From: Solobacterium sp.
Lineage (GTDB): Bacteria; Bacillota_I; Bacilli_A; Erysipelotrichales; Erysipelotrichaceae
Length of the DNA stretch: 8,538 bases
Reading direction: 5' to 3'
NCBI GenBank assembly: GCA_017536845.1
Contig: JAFWCP010000232.1
Location: 1 to 8,538, forward strand
Shown: piece by piece, positions 1 through 6,301 of the stretch
Position numbering within the stretch: the stretch's first letter is position 1
Layout: the number at the start of each line of letters is the position of its first letter
Notes under the pieces: model-generated
The model's input: the letters and a program-made list of their open reading frames with translations, nothing else
The model's database searches: none
Told to the model about the DNA's origin: nothing
Translations under genes and position numbers: made by a program

Positions 1-2
1 GC

Positions 3-896
3 CTGCTGAACATGATTACCCAGGCCCAGAAAGAGGAAGAAGAAAAGAAAAAGCTGACATTCATCCCGGCCCTGCGGATGAAATACGGCAATACCCCGAT
101 GATCCTGATAGTCTCGGTCATCGTTGAGTCCCGCAGCGTCCAGCTCGTCTACCGCGTCTATGACCAGGGGCACATGATCCACCAGATCGAAGTGCTCAAG
201 GAAACCTTTGAACTCGAAGACATTGCCGACATGCTTGCGGTCACGCTGGGGATGTATGAAGATGTCGAAGACATCGTTATCAACACCCCGGGCGTTTACA
301 CCGACGGGAAGCTTACCTTCCGCTCGGCCGGCATCATCGGCGTGGATGTGCAGGAATACTTTTCCCGTTTCAACCGCCGGGTGATCATCGTAAATGACGC
401 CAATGCCATGGCGCTTGGCTACTATGGCCTGCAGAAGAAATCCGAGAACATCGCGTTCTACTTCCATCCCCACGCCGCCCGTACGGCCGGCGTCGGCAAC
501 ATCGTAAGCGGCCGGCTGATCAAAGGCCATCACGGCCTGGCCGGGGAAATGCAGTATATCCACAAGATTACCGCCTATTCCGATGACCCGGCACGGCTTG
601 CCCTGACCCCGGAAGGCACGCTGGAAATCGTTTCCCGCTACCTCGTCAGCATCATTGCCAGCTATGCCCCGGAAATCATCGCCGTCTACTGCGACATGGT
701 TCCGGATATAGACGAGCTGAAACAGGAAGTCGGAAAATTCATCCAGCCTGAATTCCTGCCGGAAATCGTCAAGGTGGAAAACGTCATCGAGTATATGTTT
801 GTCGGCGGCATCATGGAATACATCCGGATCAACGCGGAAACCGCCCGGGATTCAGAGGCGTCCGCATATGAAGGCAGTCCGGAAAACCCGGCCTGA
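3..896 (+). CDS. ROK-family protein (sugar kinase/repressor type), 5' partial
   Basis: The reading frame is open to the left edge (codons from base 3). The first ATG, at 12, has no Shine-Dalgarno in the 11 bases before it, so the gene probably starts upstream and may carry an N-terminal winged helix there, as NagC/XylR-type ROK repressors do. Numbering from that ATG, the ROK signature is visible as a segment ending in VNDANAMALGYY (residues 127-138, with the Asp equivalent to the ROK kinase catalytic base) and a glycine-rich stretch with KGHHGLAGEM (171-180). The usual DxGxT phosphate loop near the N-terminus is absent (VSVIVESRSVQLVY instead), and the CxCGxxGC zinc motif that normally follows the GH motif is missing. 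I infer a non-catalytic or regulatory ROK protein rather than a working sugar kinase. It ends 48 bp before nfnA with no terminator between, so read-through into nfnAB is possible. The family call is fairly safe; ligand and target are unknown. Confidence 0.7.
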   Translation: MLNMITQAQKEEEEKKKLTFIPALRMKYGNTPMILIVSVIVESRSVQLVYRVYDQGHMIHQIEVLKETFELEDIADMLAVTLGMYEDVEDIVINTPGVYTDGKLTFRSAGIIGVDVQEYFSRFNRRVIIVNDANAMALGYYGLQKKSENIAFYFHPHAARTAGVGNIVSGRLIKGHHGLAGEMQYIHKITAYSDDPARLALTPEGTLEIVSRYLVSIIASYAPEIIAVYCDMVPDIDELKQEVGKFIQPEFLPEIVKVENVIEYMFVGGIMEYIRINAETARDSEASAYEGSPENPA

Positions 897-944
897 CGCA
901 TCACAACACTATCAATGCAGCTTCTTTTAAGAACGGAGGACACA

Positions 945-1796
945 ATGTATAAAATCGCAACGAAGAAAGAGCTCAATCCGACCGTTACGCAGATGGAAAT
1001 CGAAGCACCGCTTGTCGCCAGAAAGGCAAGGCCGGGCCAGTTCATCATCCTGCGCGTCAATGAGGAAGGGGAAAGAATTCCTCTGACGGTCGCCGGCACC
1101 GATCCTGAAAAGGGAACGGTCAAGATCATCTTCCAGATTGTCGGCGCCACGACAAAACTGCTCGGCGCGAAAAACGAAGGTGAGTACATTCAGGACTTTG
1201 TCGGCCCCCTCGGCGTGGCGACCCATACCGACGGCATCCGCAAGGTCTGCATCGTGGGCGGCGGCGTAGGCTGCGCCATTGCCATGCCGGTTGCCCAGGA
1301 ATTCCATCGCCTTGGTGCGGAAGTCACCAGCATCATCGGTTTCCGAAACAAGGACCTGCTGATCCTGGAGGATGAATTCCGTGCCTGCTCGGACCGGCTG
1401 GTTGTCATGACCGATGACGGTTCCTATGCAAGAGAAGGCAATGTCACCGTTCCGTTAAAGGAAATGCTGGACGCCGGTGAGAAGTTTGACATGATCATCA
1501 CGATCGGCCCGCTGATCATGATGAAGTTTGTCACCCTTGCGGCAAAGCCGTACGGCGTACCGGTTACGGTTTCCATGAACCCGATCATGATCGACGGCAC
1601 CGGCATGTGCGGCGGCTGCCGTCTGACCCTGAACCAGGACGGTAAGAAAGTCACGAAGTTCGCCTGCGTCGACGGGCCGGACTTCAACGGTTATGAAGTT
1701 GATTTCGATGAAGCCATGAGCAGAGGAAGAATGTACATCGATTTCGAAAGACATGCCTATGATGAAGCCTGCAGCCTGCTGGCAAAGGAGAACTGA
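945..1796 (+). CDS. nfnA: NfnA: small FAD/[2Fe-2S] subunit of ferredoxin:NADP+ oxidoreductase
   Basis: This 283-residue protein belongs to the ferredoxin-NADP reductase-like family that includes PyrK and sulfide dehydrogenase beta (SudB). In NfnAB it takes hydride from NADH and exchanges electrons with the large subunit, in the cytoplasm. Visible features: an N-terminal beta-barrel FAD domain (about 1-95) with RPGQF (29-33) and the flavin motif ERIPLTVAG (43-51); an NAD-binding Rossmann domain from about 98 with VCIVGGGVGCAIAMP (101-115); and a C-terminal [2Fe-2S] motif DGTGMCGGC with Cys222, Cys225 and a later Cys241. Asp217 in this motif matches the aspartate known as the fourth ligand in SudB/NfnA. 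The start at 945 is chosen because GGAGGA (935-940) precedes it by 4 nt; an in-frame ATG at 915 has no ribosome binding site. The stop lies one base before nfnB, so the two are translated as an operon. The alternative label, dihydroorotate dehydrogenase electron-transfer subunit, is unlikely because nfnB follows and no pyrD is seen. Confidence 0.92.
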   Translation: MYKIATKKELNPTVTQMEIEAPLVARKARPGQFIILRVNEEGERIPLTVAGTDPEKGTVKIIFQIVGATTKLLGAKNEGEYIQDFVGPLGVATHTDGIRKVCIVGGGVGCAIAMPVAQEFHRLGAEVTSIIGFRNKDLLILEDEFRACSDRLVVMTDDGSYAREGNVTVPLKEMLDAGEKFDMIITIGPLIMMKFVTLAAKPYGVPVTVSMNPIMIDGTGMCGGCRLTLNQDGKKVTKFACVDGPDFNGYEVDFDEAMSRGRMYIDFERHAYDEACSLLAKEN

Positions 1797-1797
1797 G

Positions 1798-3210
1798 ATG
1801 GCAATTGATCCTAAAAAGCATGAAATGCCGACCCAGGCCCCGGAAGTCAGAGCCCATAACTTCTCGGAAGTTGCGCTTGGCTACCCGGTTGAAGTCGCCG
1901 TGGAAGAGGCAAAGAGATGTCTGAACTGCAAGAACAGGCCGTGTGTATCCGGCTGCCCCGTCAACATTTCCATTCCTGAATTCATCGGCCGGATGAAGGA
2001 AGGCGACTTTGAAGGCGCCTACCAGATTATTTCAAAGTCATCCTCACTGCCCGCTGTCTGCGGCCGTGTCTGCCCGCAGGAATCACAGTGTGAAAGCAAG
2101 TGCACCCTCGGCATCAGGTTTGAACCGGTCGGCATCGGCCGTCTGGAACGTTTTGCGGCGGATTACCACAATGCCCACGCAACCGAAAAGGCTGTGGCGC
2201 CCGAAGCCAACGGCCACAGGGTCGCGATTGTCGGCTCCGGCCCTTCCGGCCTGACATGCGCCGGCGACCTGGCCAAGAAGGGCTACAAGGTCACCGTCTA
2301 TGAAGCACTGCATACGGCCGGCGGCGTGCTGGTCTACGGGATTCCGGAATTCCGTCTGCCGAAGGCCATCGTTGCCAAAGAAGTGGAAACCCTGAAGGAA
2401 CTGGGCGTTGACGTGGAAACCAATGTCGTCATCGGCAAGACCCTGACCATTGATGAACTGTTCGAGATGGGCTATGAAGCGGTCTTTGTCGGCTCCGGTG
2501 CCGGTCTGCCCAACTTCATGAACATCCCCGGTGAAGCACTCAAGGGCGTCTATTCCGCCAATGAGTTCCTGACCCGTTCGAACCTGATGAAGGCGTATCT
2601 CGACCATCCTGTCACCCCGATCATGAAAGGCGGCAGGGTCGCGGTTGTCGGCGGCGGCAACGTTGCCATGGACGCCACCCGTACAGCCCTTCGTCTGGGC
2701 GCGGAAAAGGTCTATATCGTCTATCGCCGTTCCATGGAAGAACTGCCGGCCAGGGCGGAAGAAGTCGAACACGCCAAAGAAGAAGGCATCGACTTCCAGC
2801 TGCTGCGCAACCCGGTGGAAATCCTCGGCTACAACAACAAGGACAACCCCAGAGATCCGAAGAACGGCTTTGTCACCGGCATCAGAATCATCAAGATGGA
2901 ACTCGGCGAACCCGATGCCAGCGGCAGACGCCGTCCCGTTCCGGTCGAAGGCAGCGAATATGAGCTTGATGTCGACGCCGTCATCATGGCCATCGGCACA
3001 TCGCCCAACCCGCTGATCAAGAACACGACCAAGGGCCTGGAAGTCAACCGCCGCGGCGGCATCATCGTCAACGAAGACGGCCTGACATCCCGTACGGGCG
3101 TCTATGCCGGCGGTGACGCGGTCACCGGTGCGGCAACCGTCATCTCGGCCATGGGTGCCGGCAAGGTCGCCGCAAAGGCCATTGACGAATACCTTTCCCC
3201 GAAGGCATAA
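1798..3210 (+). CDS. nfnB: NfnB: large subunit of NADH-dependent ferredoxin:NADP+ oxidoreductase (GltA-like)
   Basis: The product has 470 residues, the usual size. It resembles the small subunit of NADPH glutamate synthase and is often annotated gltA, but next to nfnA it is best read as the bifurcating flavoprotein that couples NADP+/NADPH to ferredoxin and, through NfnA, to NADH. Visible features in order: an N-terminal double [4Fe-4S] region with Cys41, 44, 49, 53 and Cys88, 92, 98, 102; a first dinucleotide fold VAIVGSGPSGLTCAGDL (142-158) for FAD; a second fold VAVVGGGNVAMDATRTALRLG (281-301, NADP(H)) followed by the basic YRRS (309-312) typical of phosphate recognition; and the C-terminal FAD motif GVYAGGDAVTG (434-444). 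The ATG at 1798 is preceded by AAGGAG (1785-1790), 7 nt away and inside the end of nfnA; an earlier in-frame ATG at 1753 lies within nfnA and was rejected. No large glutamate synthase subunit is in the window. A terminator follows at 3233. Confidence 0.93.
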   Translation: MAIDPKKHEMPTQAPEVRAHNFSEVALGYPVEVAVEEAKRCLNCKNRPCVSGCPVNISIPEFIGRMKEGDFEGAYQIISKSSSLPAVCGRVCPQESQCESKCTLGIRFEPVGIGRLERFAADYHNAHATEKAVAPEANGHRVAIVGSGPSGLTCAGDLAKKGYKVTVYEALHTAGGVLVYGIPEFRLPKAIVAKEVETLKELGVDVETNVVIGKTLTIDELFEMGYEAVFVGSGAGLPNFMNIPGEALKGVYSANEFLTRSNLMKAYLDHPVTPIMKGGRVAVVGGGNVAMDATRTALRLGAEKVYIVYRRSMEELPARAEEVEHAKEEGIDFQLLRNPVEILGYNNKDNPRDPKNGFVTGIRIIKMELGEPDASGRRRPVPVEGSEYELDVDAVIMAIGTSPNPLIKNTTKGLEVNRRGGIIVNEDGLTSRTGVYAGGDAVTGAATVISAMGAGKVAAKAIDEYLSPKA

Positions 3211-3232
3211 GACAGCTTTATCAAAGAATCAC

Positions 3233-3258
3233 AAAGAGGGCCGCATAAGCCCTCTTTT
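3233..3258 (+). terminator. Intrinsic terminator of nfnAB
   Basis: A perfect 9-bp stem pairs AAAGAGGGC (3233-3241) with GCCCTCTTT (3249-3257) around a 7-nt loop, and its 3' arm ends in TTTT. It lies 23 bp after the nfnB stop and is well placed to end the nfnAB transcript. Confidence 0.85.
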
Positions 3259-3314
3259 CAAACAGTTTCCGAAAGGTGTAATCATTTTTAATGGCGGTCA
3301 CGGTTGTCTGACAG

Positions 3315-3343
3315 TTGATTGATGCGGAAGGATGAAAGATAAT
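3315..3343 (+). promoter_or_regulatory. Possible promoter immediately before the RpiR-type gene
   Basis: TTGATT (3315-3320) and GATAAT (3338-3343) are separated by exactly 17 bp, resembling a sigma-A promoter (4/6 and 5/6 matches). Transcription would begin near 3350, almost on the ATG at 3351, giving a nearly leaderless message and leaving the GGAAGGA (3326-3332) outside it. Because that arrangement is unusual, the match may be chance and the true promoter may lie further upstream. Confidence 0.3.
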
Positions 3344-3344
3344 A

Positions 3345-4157
3345 TTGTGCATGAACAACCAGGATATCAAACGGTGCAGAGAGTTTATCAGTTTCTGCAA
3401 TCATGTGGAACCGGGATCCATCAACGCCCGGATTGCCGACAGCGTTCTTTCGCGGGTTCATGATCTGAACGATCTGACCCTGGACAGCGTCGCCCGCGGG
3501 GCGGATGTATCGGTTCCTTCGGCCAGCCGGTTTTTCCGCAAAGCCGGATTTTCGTCATTCAGTGAGTTCCGGATTCTCTTTCCGGCCTATATGGAACTGC
3601 TGCGGAACCTCCGCCACAGCCTGACAGCATCGGAACGGATGCCTGACCAGGTCGGCATCCTGCAGGAAGCGTATGAACTGTACCGCCGGAACCTGGAAGC
3701 TACCTTCCGGGAACTTGACATGGATGCCCTGAAAGAGGTGGCTGAAATGATGATGTCAGCCAGCCGTGTATATATCATCGGAGAGCCGTCTGACCTGCAG
3801 GTCAGCTTCCAGCTGCAGATGGATCTGCTGTTCCGCGGCGTTGCATCCATCCAGTGCGACATTGCGGAATCGGAGACCATTCTCAAGATGCCGATTGACG
3901 AAGATGCCGTATGTGTCTTTGTGACTGTTTATTCTGACTGGTACGTGGATGAACTGGTCAGCCTGGCAGCTTCCGCCCGCTCCAAAGGATCGGCCACCGT
4001 GCTGTTCCATCAGGATACTGTCTACGAGGATGAACCATTCACGAAAAAAATCCAATACGGCTCCGGATCTTCCATTATGGGCGGGTTTGCCTCGGTGTGC
4101 CTGATCATCCGGATCCTGTGCAATATGATCGCCGGTTCGCCGTTGAAAAATTCGTAA
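3345..4157 (+). CDS. MurR/RpiR-family transcriptional regulator (HTH + SIS)
   Basis: This 270-residue protein has the two-domain plan of MurR/RpiR regulators, which bind sugar phosphates and control sugar or cell-wall catabolic genes. The N-terminal helical domain (about 5-80) contains the helix-turn-helix: LTLDSVARGADVSVPSASRF (44-63), then FRKAGFSSFSEFR (64-76), a typical family pattern. The SIS domain covers about 128-262, with RVYIIGEPSD (141-150) at the first strand and VFVTVYSDWYVDELVSLA (191-208) at the second. The usual phosphosugar contacts are altered: GxGxS is replaced by GEPSD and the SxSG turn by TVYSDW, so the ligand may differ or be absent. The start is uncertain: TTG at 3345 lies 12 nt after GGAAGGA (3326-3332), while ATG at 3351 lies 18 nt after it; an upstream in-frame stop (3333-3335) limits the choice to these. 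No sugar transport or metabolism gene adjoins it, so its target is unknown. Confidence 0.82.
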   Translation: MCMNNQDIKRCREFISFCNHVEPGSINARIADSVLSRVHDLNDLTLDSVARGADVSVPSASRFFRKAGFSSFSEFRILFPAYMELLRNLRHSLTASERMPDQVGILQEAYELYRRNLEATFRELDMDALKEVAEMMMSASRVYIIGEPSDLQVSFQLQMDLLFRGVASIQCDIAESETILKMPIDEDAVCVFVTVYSDWYVDELVSLAASARSKGSATVLFHQDTVYEDEPFTKKIQYGSGSSIMGGFASVCLIIRILCNMIAGSPLKNS

Positions 4158-4166
4158 AAAAACTGT

Positions 4167-4195
4167 TTGACATAACCCGGCCGCTTTTGTATTAT
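4167..4195 (+). promoter_or_regulatory. Promoter of the rplM-rpsI operon
   Basis: A perfect TTGACA (4167-4172) is followed after 17 bp by TATTAT (4190-4195), a strong housekeeping sigma-A type promoter. Start of transcription is predicted around 4202, giving a leader of about 64 nt before rplM. It begins 10 bp after the end of the RpiR-type gene, with no terminator between, so some upstream read-through is possible. Confidence 0.85.
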
Positions 4196-4201
4196 ATTCT
4201 G

Positions 4202-4256
4202 CGGCCACACATACCAAAAAAAGATGTAGCCCCGGTAAGGTACAATTTTTGGAGGT
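4202..4256 (+). promoter_or_regulatory. Structured rplM 5' leader, candidate L13 leader RNA
   Basis: The leader can fold into two nested stems. The outer stem pairs CCAAAAA (4214-4220) with TTTTTGG (4246-4252); the last two G are the first bases of the Shine-Dalgarno GGAGG (4251-4255). The inner hairpin pairs TGTA plus CC (4225-4228, 4230-4231, with G4229 bulged) with GGTACA (4239-4244). Firmicutes are known to carry an autoregulatory L13 leader in front of rplM, and the position and ribosome-binding-site masking fit that role. I judged this by eye and did not compare it with the family model. Confidence 0.55.
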
Positions 4257-4265
4257 AAAAAAGAT

Positions 4266-4703
4266 ATGCGTCAGACAACGATGCTTAAGCCAGCAGAAGT
4301 CGTCCGTACATGGTATGTCGTCGATGCGACAGACCTCACACTCGGACGCATGGCATCTGAGGTTGCCAAAGTGCTCAAGGGCAAGCATAAGCCCACTTAT
4401 ACACCTAACGTTGACTGCGGTGACTATGTCATCGTCGTAAATGCGGACAAGGTCAAGATCACTGGTGATCAGGAAGCCAAGAAGTTCTACTACAGCCATT
4501 CCGGTTTCCCCGGAGGACTCCGTGTCAGAAGCACAAGAGTCATGCGTGAGAAGTACACCGTTGAATGGGTCGAAAAAGCGATTAAGGGCATGCTGCCGCA
4601 CAACAAGCTCGGCGACGAAATGCGCAGACACGTATTCGTATATACAGGCCCGGATCATCCGCATGCAGCACAGAAGCCTGTTGAACTGCAGATCAGGAAG
4701 TAA
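4266..4703 (+). CDS. rplM: 50S ribosomal protein L13
   Basis: This 145-residue protein is L13, an early-assembling 23S rRNA-binding protein of the large subunit. The family hallmarks are clear: TWYVVDATDLTLGRMASEVAKVLKGKHK (residues 15-42), the central KVKITGDQEAKKFYY, the SGFPGGLR turn, and KGMLPHNKLGDEMRRHVFVYTGPDHPHAAQKP near the C-terminus. The length is normal. The ATG at 4266 follows GGAGG (4251-4255) by 10 nt. It is expressed from the promoter at 4167-4195 through a structured leader and is followed by rpsI 15 bp later, the usual bacterial pair. The codons differ somewhat from the neighbouring metabolic genes, with more GTC/CGT/ACA-type choices, as expected for a highly expressed gene. 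Confidence 0.98.
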   Translation: MRQTTMLKPAEVVRTWYVVDATDLTLGRMASEVAKVLKGKHKPTYTPNVDCGDYVIVVNADKVKITGDQEAKKFYYSHSGFPGGLRVRSTRVMREKYTVEWVEKAIKGMLPHNKLGDEMRRHVFVYTGPDHPHAAQKPVELQIRK

Positions 4704-4718
4704 GGAGGAAGGAAGATT

Positions 4719-5123
4719 ATGACAACAAAGAAGAAGGGTATCTCTTATATCGGTACCGGACGTCGTAAGAAGTCTGTTGCACGTGTCTTCATGACTCCCG
4801 GCACAGGTACAATCACTGTCAATGGCCGCACCTTAGAGGAGTATCTCCCTCAGGCGACTCTGAGAATGGTTGTCAACTCACCGCTTGTCCTGACTGAGAC
4901 AAAGGATCAGTTTGACATTCAGATCAACGTGAACGGCGGCGGTTATTCCGGCCAGACTGGTGCAATGCGTCATGGCATCGCACGTGCGCTGCTCGAAGCA
5001 AGTGCTGACTACAGACCGGTTCTGAAGAAGGCCGGTTTCCTGACACGTGATTCCCGTGAGAAGGAAAGAAAGAAGTATGGTCTGAAGGGCGCAAGAAGAG
5101 CTCCTCAGTACTCCAAGCGTTAA
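4719..5123 (+). CDS. rpsI: 30S ribosomal protein S9
   Basis: This 134-residue protein is S9, whose C-terminal tail reaches the P-site tRNA in the small subunit. Diagnostic stretches are [21 protein letters not shown] (residues 10-30), the [23 protein letters not shown] core, [36 protein letters not shown] at the end, and the conserved terminal Ser-Lys-Arg. The ATG at 4719 is preceded by AAGGAGG (4702-4708), which overlaps the rplM stop codon, so the two genes are tightly coupled. The operon ends at the terminator at 5151-5176. Confidence 0.98.
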   Translation: MTTKKKGISYIGTGRRKKSVARVFMTPGTGTITVNGRTLEEYLPQATLRMVVNSPLVLTETKDQFDIQINVNGGGYSGQTGAMRHGIARALLEASADYRPVLKKAGFLTRDSREKERKKYGLKGARRAPQYSKR

Positions 5124-5150
5124 TCGCAGCTTCGCAAAGATCGAAAGAAC

Positions 5151-5176
5151 CCGGGTATGGATGTACCCGGTTTTTT
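5151..5176 (+). terminator. Intrinsic terminator of rplM-rpsI
   Basis: A perfect 7-bp GC-rich stem, CCGGGTA (5151-5157) with TACCCGG (5164-5170), has a 6-nt loop and is followed directly by six T (5171-5176). It lies 27 bp after the rpsI stop. Confidence 0.9.
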
Positions 5177-5197
5177 CATATCCGGGGAATTTCAACA

Positions 5198-5214
5198 GAT
5201 CCGCAAAAAGGATC
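5198..5214 (+). other. Small hairpin in the rpsI-tetR spacer
   Basis: GATCC (5198-5202) pairs with GGATC (5210-5214) around an A-rich 7-nt loop. It has no T-tract, so it is not a terminator by itself. With the following hairpin at 5250-5280 it makes this spacer unusually structured, but I see no clear promoter inside it. Confidence 0.35.
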
Positions 5215-5249
5215 AGTATCTGGAATGCTGTTCAAAACAAACAGTACAT

Positions 5250-5289
5250 ATCAGCCTTTCGTTTCCGATGAGAGGCTGATTCTTTTTTT
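5250..5289 (+). terminator. Second terminator-like hairpin upstream of tetR
   Basis: ATCAGCCT (5250-5257) pairs perfectly with AGGCTGAT (5273-5280) across a 15-nt loop, followed by TC and seven T (5283-5289). The 8-bp stem plus T-run fits an intrinsic terminator on the + strand. It may back up the rpsI terminator, insulate the tetR promoter downstream, or end a short transcript starting in the spacer. The large loop makes it weaker than the first terminator. Confidence 0.65.
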
Positions 5290-5328
5290 GCTTCTGGAAG
5301 AATGGCTGGAATCTGAAACTTCAGAAAA

Positions 5329-5355
5329 TGAATATGATTCATTGAATTGTATTCA
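5329..5355. promoter_or_regulatory. Tandem palindromic operator on the tetR promoter
   Basis: Two 13-bp palindromes of the form TGAAT-N3-ATTCA lie side by side at 5329-5341 and 5343-5355, one base apart, with centres 14 bp apart. The flanks extend the symmetry: AAAATGAATA (5325-5334) is the exact reverse complement of TATTCATTTT (5350-5359). The second palindrome covers the -35 element (5342-5347) and part of the spacer. This is what one expects of a site for a self-repressing TetR dimer pair; that TetR binds it is inferred from position and symmetry. Confidence 0.75.
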
Positions 5356-5370
5356 TTTTTGTTTTATACT
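5342..5370 (+). promoter_or_regulatory. Promoter of tetR (and perhaps the aldo/keto reductases)
   Basis: TTGAAT (5342-5347) and TATACT (5365-5370) are spaced by 17 bp, a good sigma-A type match. Transcription would start near 5377, giving a leader of about 29 nt with GGGAG (5391-5395) 10 nt before the tetR start. The -35 sits within the operator, so repressor binding should block polymerase. Confidence 0.7.
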
Positions 5371-5405
5371 TCTGTTGGCTGAGATCATGAGGGAGATGTG
5401 AGACA

Positions 5406-6026
5406 ATGGAGAAGAAAGGAAACGTCAGGCATGCAAGAGCCGCTGAGACCAGAAAGCGGATCGTTGCAGCTGCAAAAAGACTGATCACAAAGAACGGGTT
5501 CGAGAATGTATCTATTGAAGATATTGCAAAGGAAGCTGAAGTTTCAACAGGCTCTTTTTACACCTACTTCAAAAAGAAAGAAGATGTAGTTGAGGAATTG
5601 AATCAGATAAACTTCTATCGCCTTGCAGAAACTGTCAATGAGATGAAAGACAAAGATCTGAATGGCCGGCTGAAGTATTACTGCCATGAATTTCTGGCTG
5701 AGATTGAGCGGGTTGGCATCGAAATCTGCAGGCAATGGATCCGGAACAATATCACGCCTGTCCGTATGACGATTGCGGATCAGGAATCTACTAAATATGA
5801 TCACGATTACCGCGCAATGGAATCAATCCTTGAGGAAGGCATCCGCAGAGGTGAGCTTACCGGCGACACACCTGTGGAAGAAATGGCTCTGTTTTTCAAT
5901 GCGCAGCTCTATGGCCTGATGGTCGCCTGGTGTATGACGGATGCTTCTGTGGTCGGATCGGACAGAACAGATGCGTTCTGCGAAATCATCATTAAACCGG
6001 CCCTTGCACAGTACATTGTATTATGA
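5406..6026 (+). CDS. TetR/AcrR-family transcriptional regulator
   Basis: This 206-residue protein has the standard TetR size and layout. The N-terminal DNA-binding domain spans about 12-62: TRKRIVAAAKRLITKNGFENVSIEDIAKEAEVSTGSFYTYFKKKEDVVEEL is an almost textbook three-helix HTH, with the recognition segment VSTGSFYTYF (46-55). The rest is helical and poorly conserved, as usual for the ligand-binding and dimerisation domain, so the inducer cannot be read from sequence. Start: ATG at 5406 with GGGAG at 5391-5395. Its own promoter carries a tandem palindrome, strongly suggesting autorepression. Downstream lie two aldo/keto reductases on the same strand, which are the most likely additional targets; I found no further TGAAT-N3-ATTCA copy in front of them, so control would have to act through read-through from the tetR promoter. 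Confidence 0.9.
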   Translation: MEKKGNVRHARAAETRKRIVAAAKRLITKNGFENVSIEDIAKEAEVSTGSFYTYFKKKEDVVEELNQINFYRLAETVNEMKDKDLNGRLKYYCHEFLAEIERVGIEICRQWIRNNITPVRMTIADQESTKYDHDYRAMESILEEGIRRGELTGDTPVEEMALFFNAQLYGLMVAWCMTDASVVGSDRTDAFCEIIIKPALAQYIVL

Positions 6027-6301
6027 CGAAGAAAAGGCCGGTATATCTACGGCGCTTTTGCCCGGACAGGTCAGCACAATATGGGCTGTCTCGACGTGAT
6101 CTGTGCGAGTCTGCGGAAGGAATGAACAAGGACCGCGCCAAGGCATACATGATCACCGCGTCCGTCGCCGGAAGTACCAGCCTTGGCGCAATGAAAATCG
6201 TGCTGTGGCGGGAGCGATTCATCATCTGCAAACGGTTCACCATGGCTTTCGCCTGAGGTATGGACATGATCGTCAGCTTATTCACATGAGGAGGAGTATC
6301 A
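6027..6301 (+). other. Spacer with protein-like fragments in shifting frames (possible gene remnant)
   Basis: No intact gene is evident between the TetR stop and the first reductase. Right after the TetR stop the same frame stays open to a TGA at about 6123 and encodes a protein-like stretch including IYGAFARTGQHNMGCLDV (from 6045). A second frame then carries NKDRAKAYMITASVAGSTSL (from about 6125) and GAMKIVLW, ending at a stop at 6254-6256. A third frame gives AGAIHHLQTVHHGF near 6210. Residue make-up rather than homology suggests a small gene broken by frameshifts; I do not recognise the family. A 77-codon reading frame from ATG 6023 overlaps the TetR stop but has no convincing ribosome binding site. 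The strong AGGAGGAG at 6289-6296 belongs to the next gene. Confidence 0.35.

Noticed and set aside
2083..2772. A 229-codon open frame on the - strand
   Set aside because: It is fully antisense to the conserved nfnB coding region, with low-complexity shadow-like composition and no recognisable motif.
3756..4664. A 302-codon open frame on the - strand
   Set aside because: It lies antisense across the RpiR-type gene, the rplM promoter and most of rplM; it has no domain signature and is a shadow of the + strand codon pattern.
6037..6057. GCCG/CGGC hairpin followed by CTTTT as a terminator after tetR
   Set aside because: The stem is only four base pairs and the T-run is short and interrupted by the following sequence; too weak to call.
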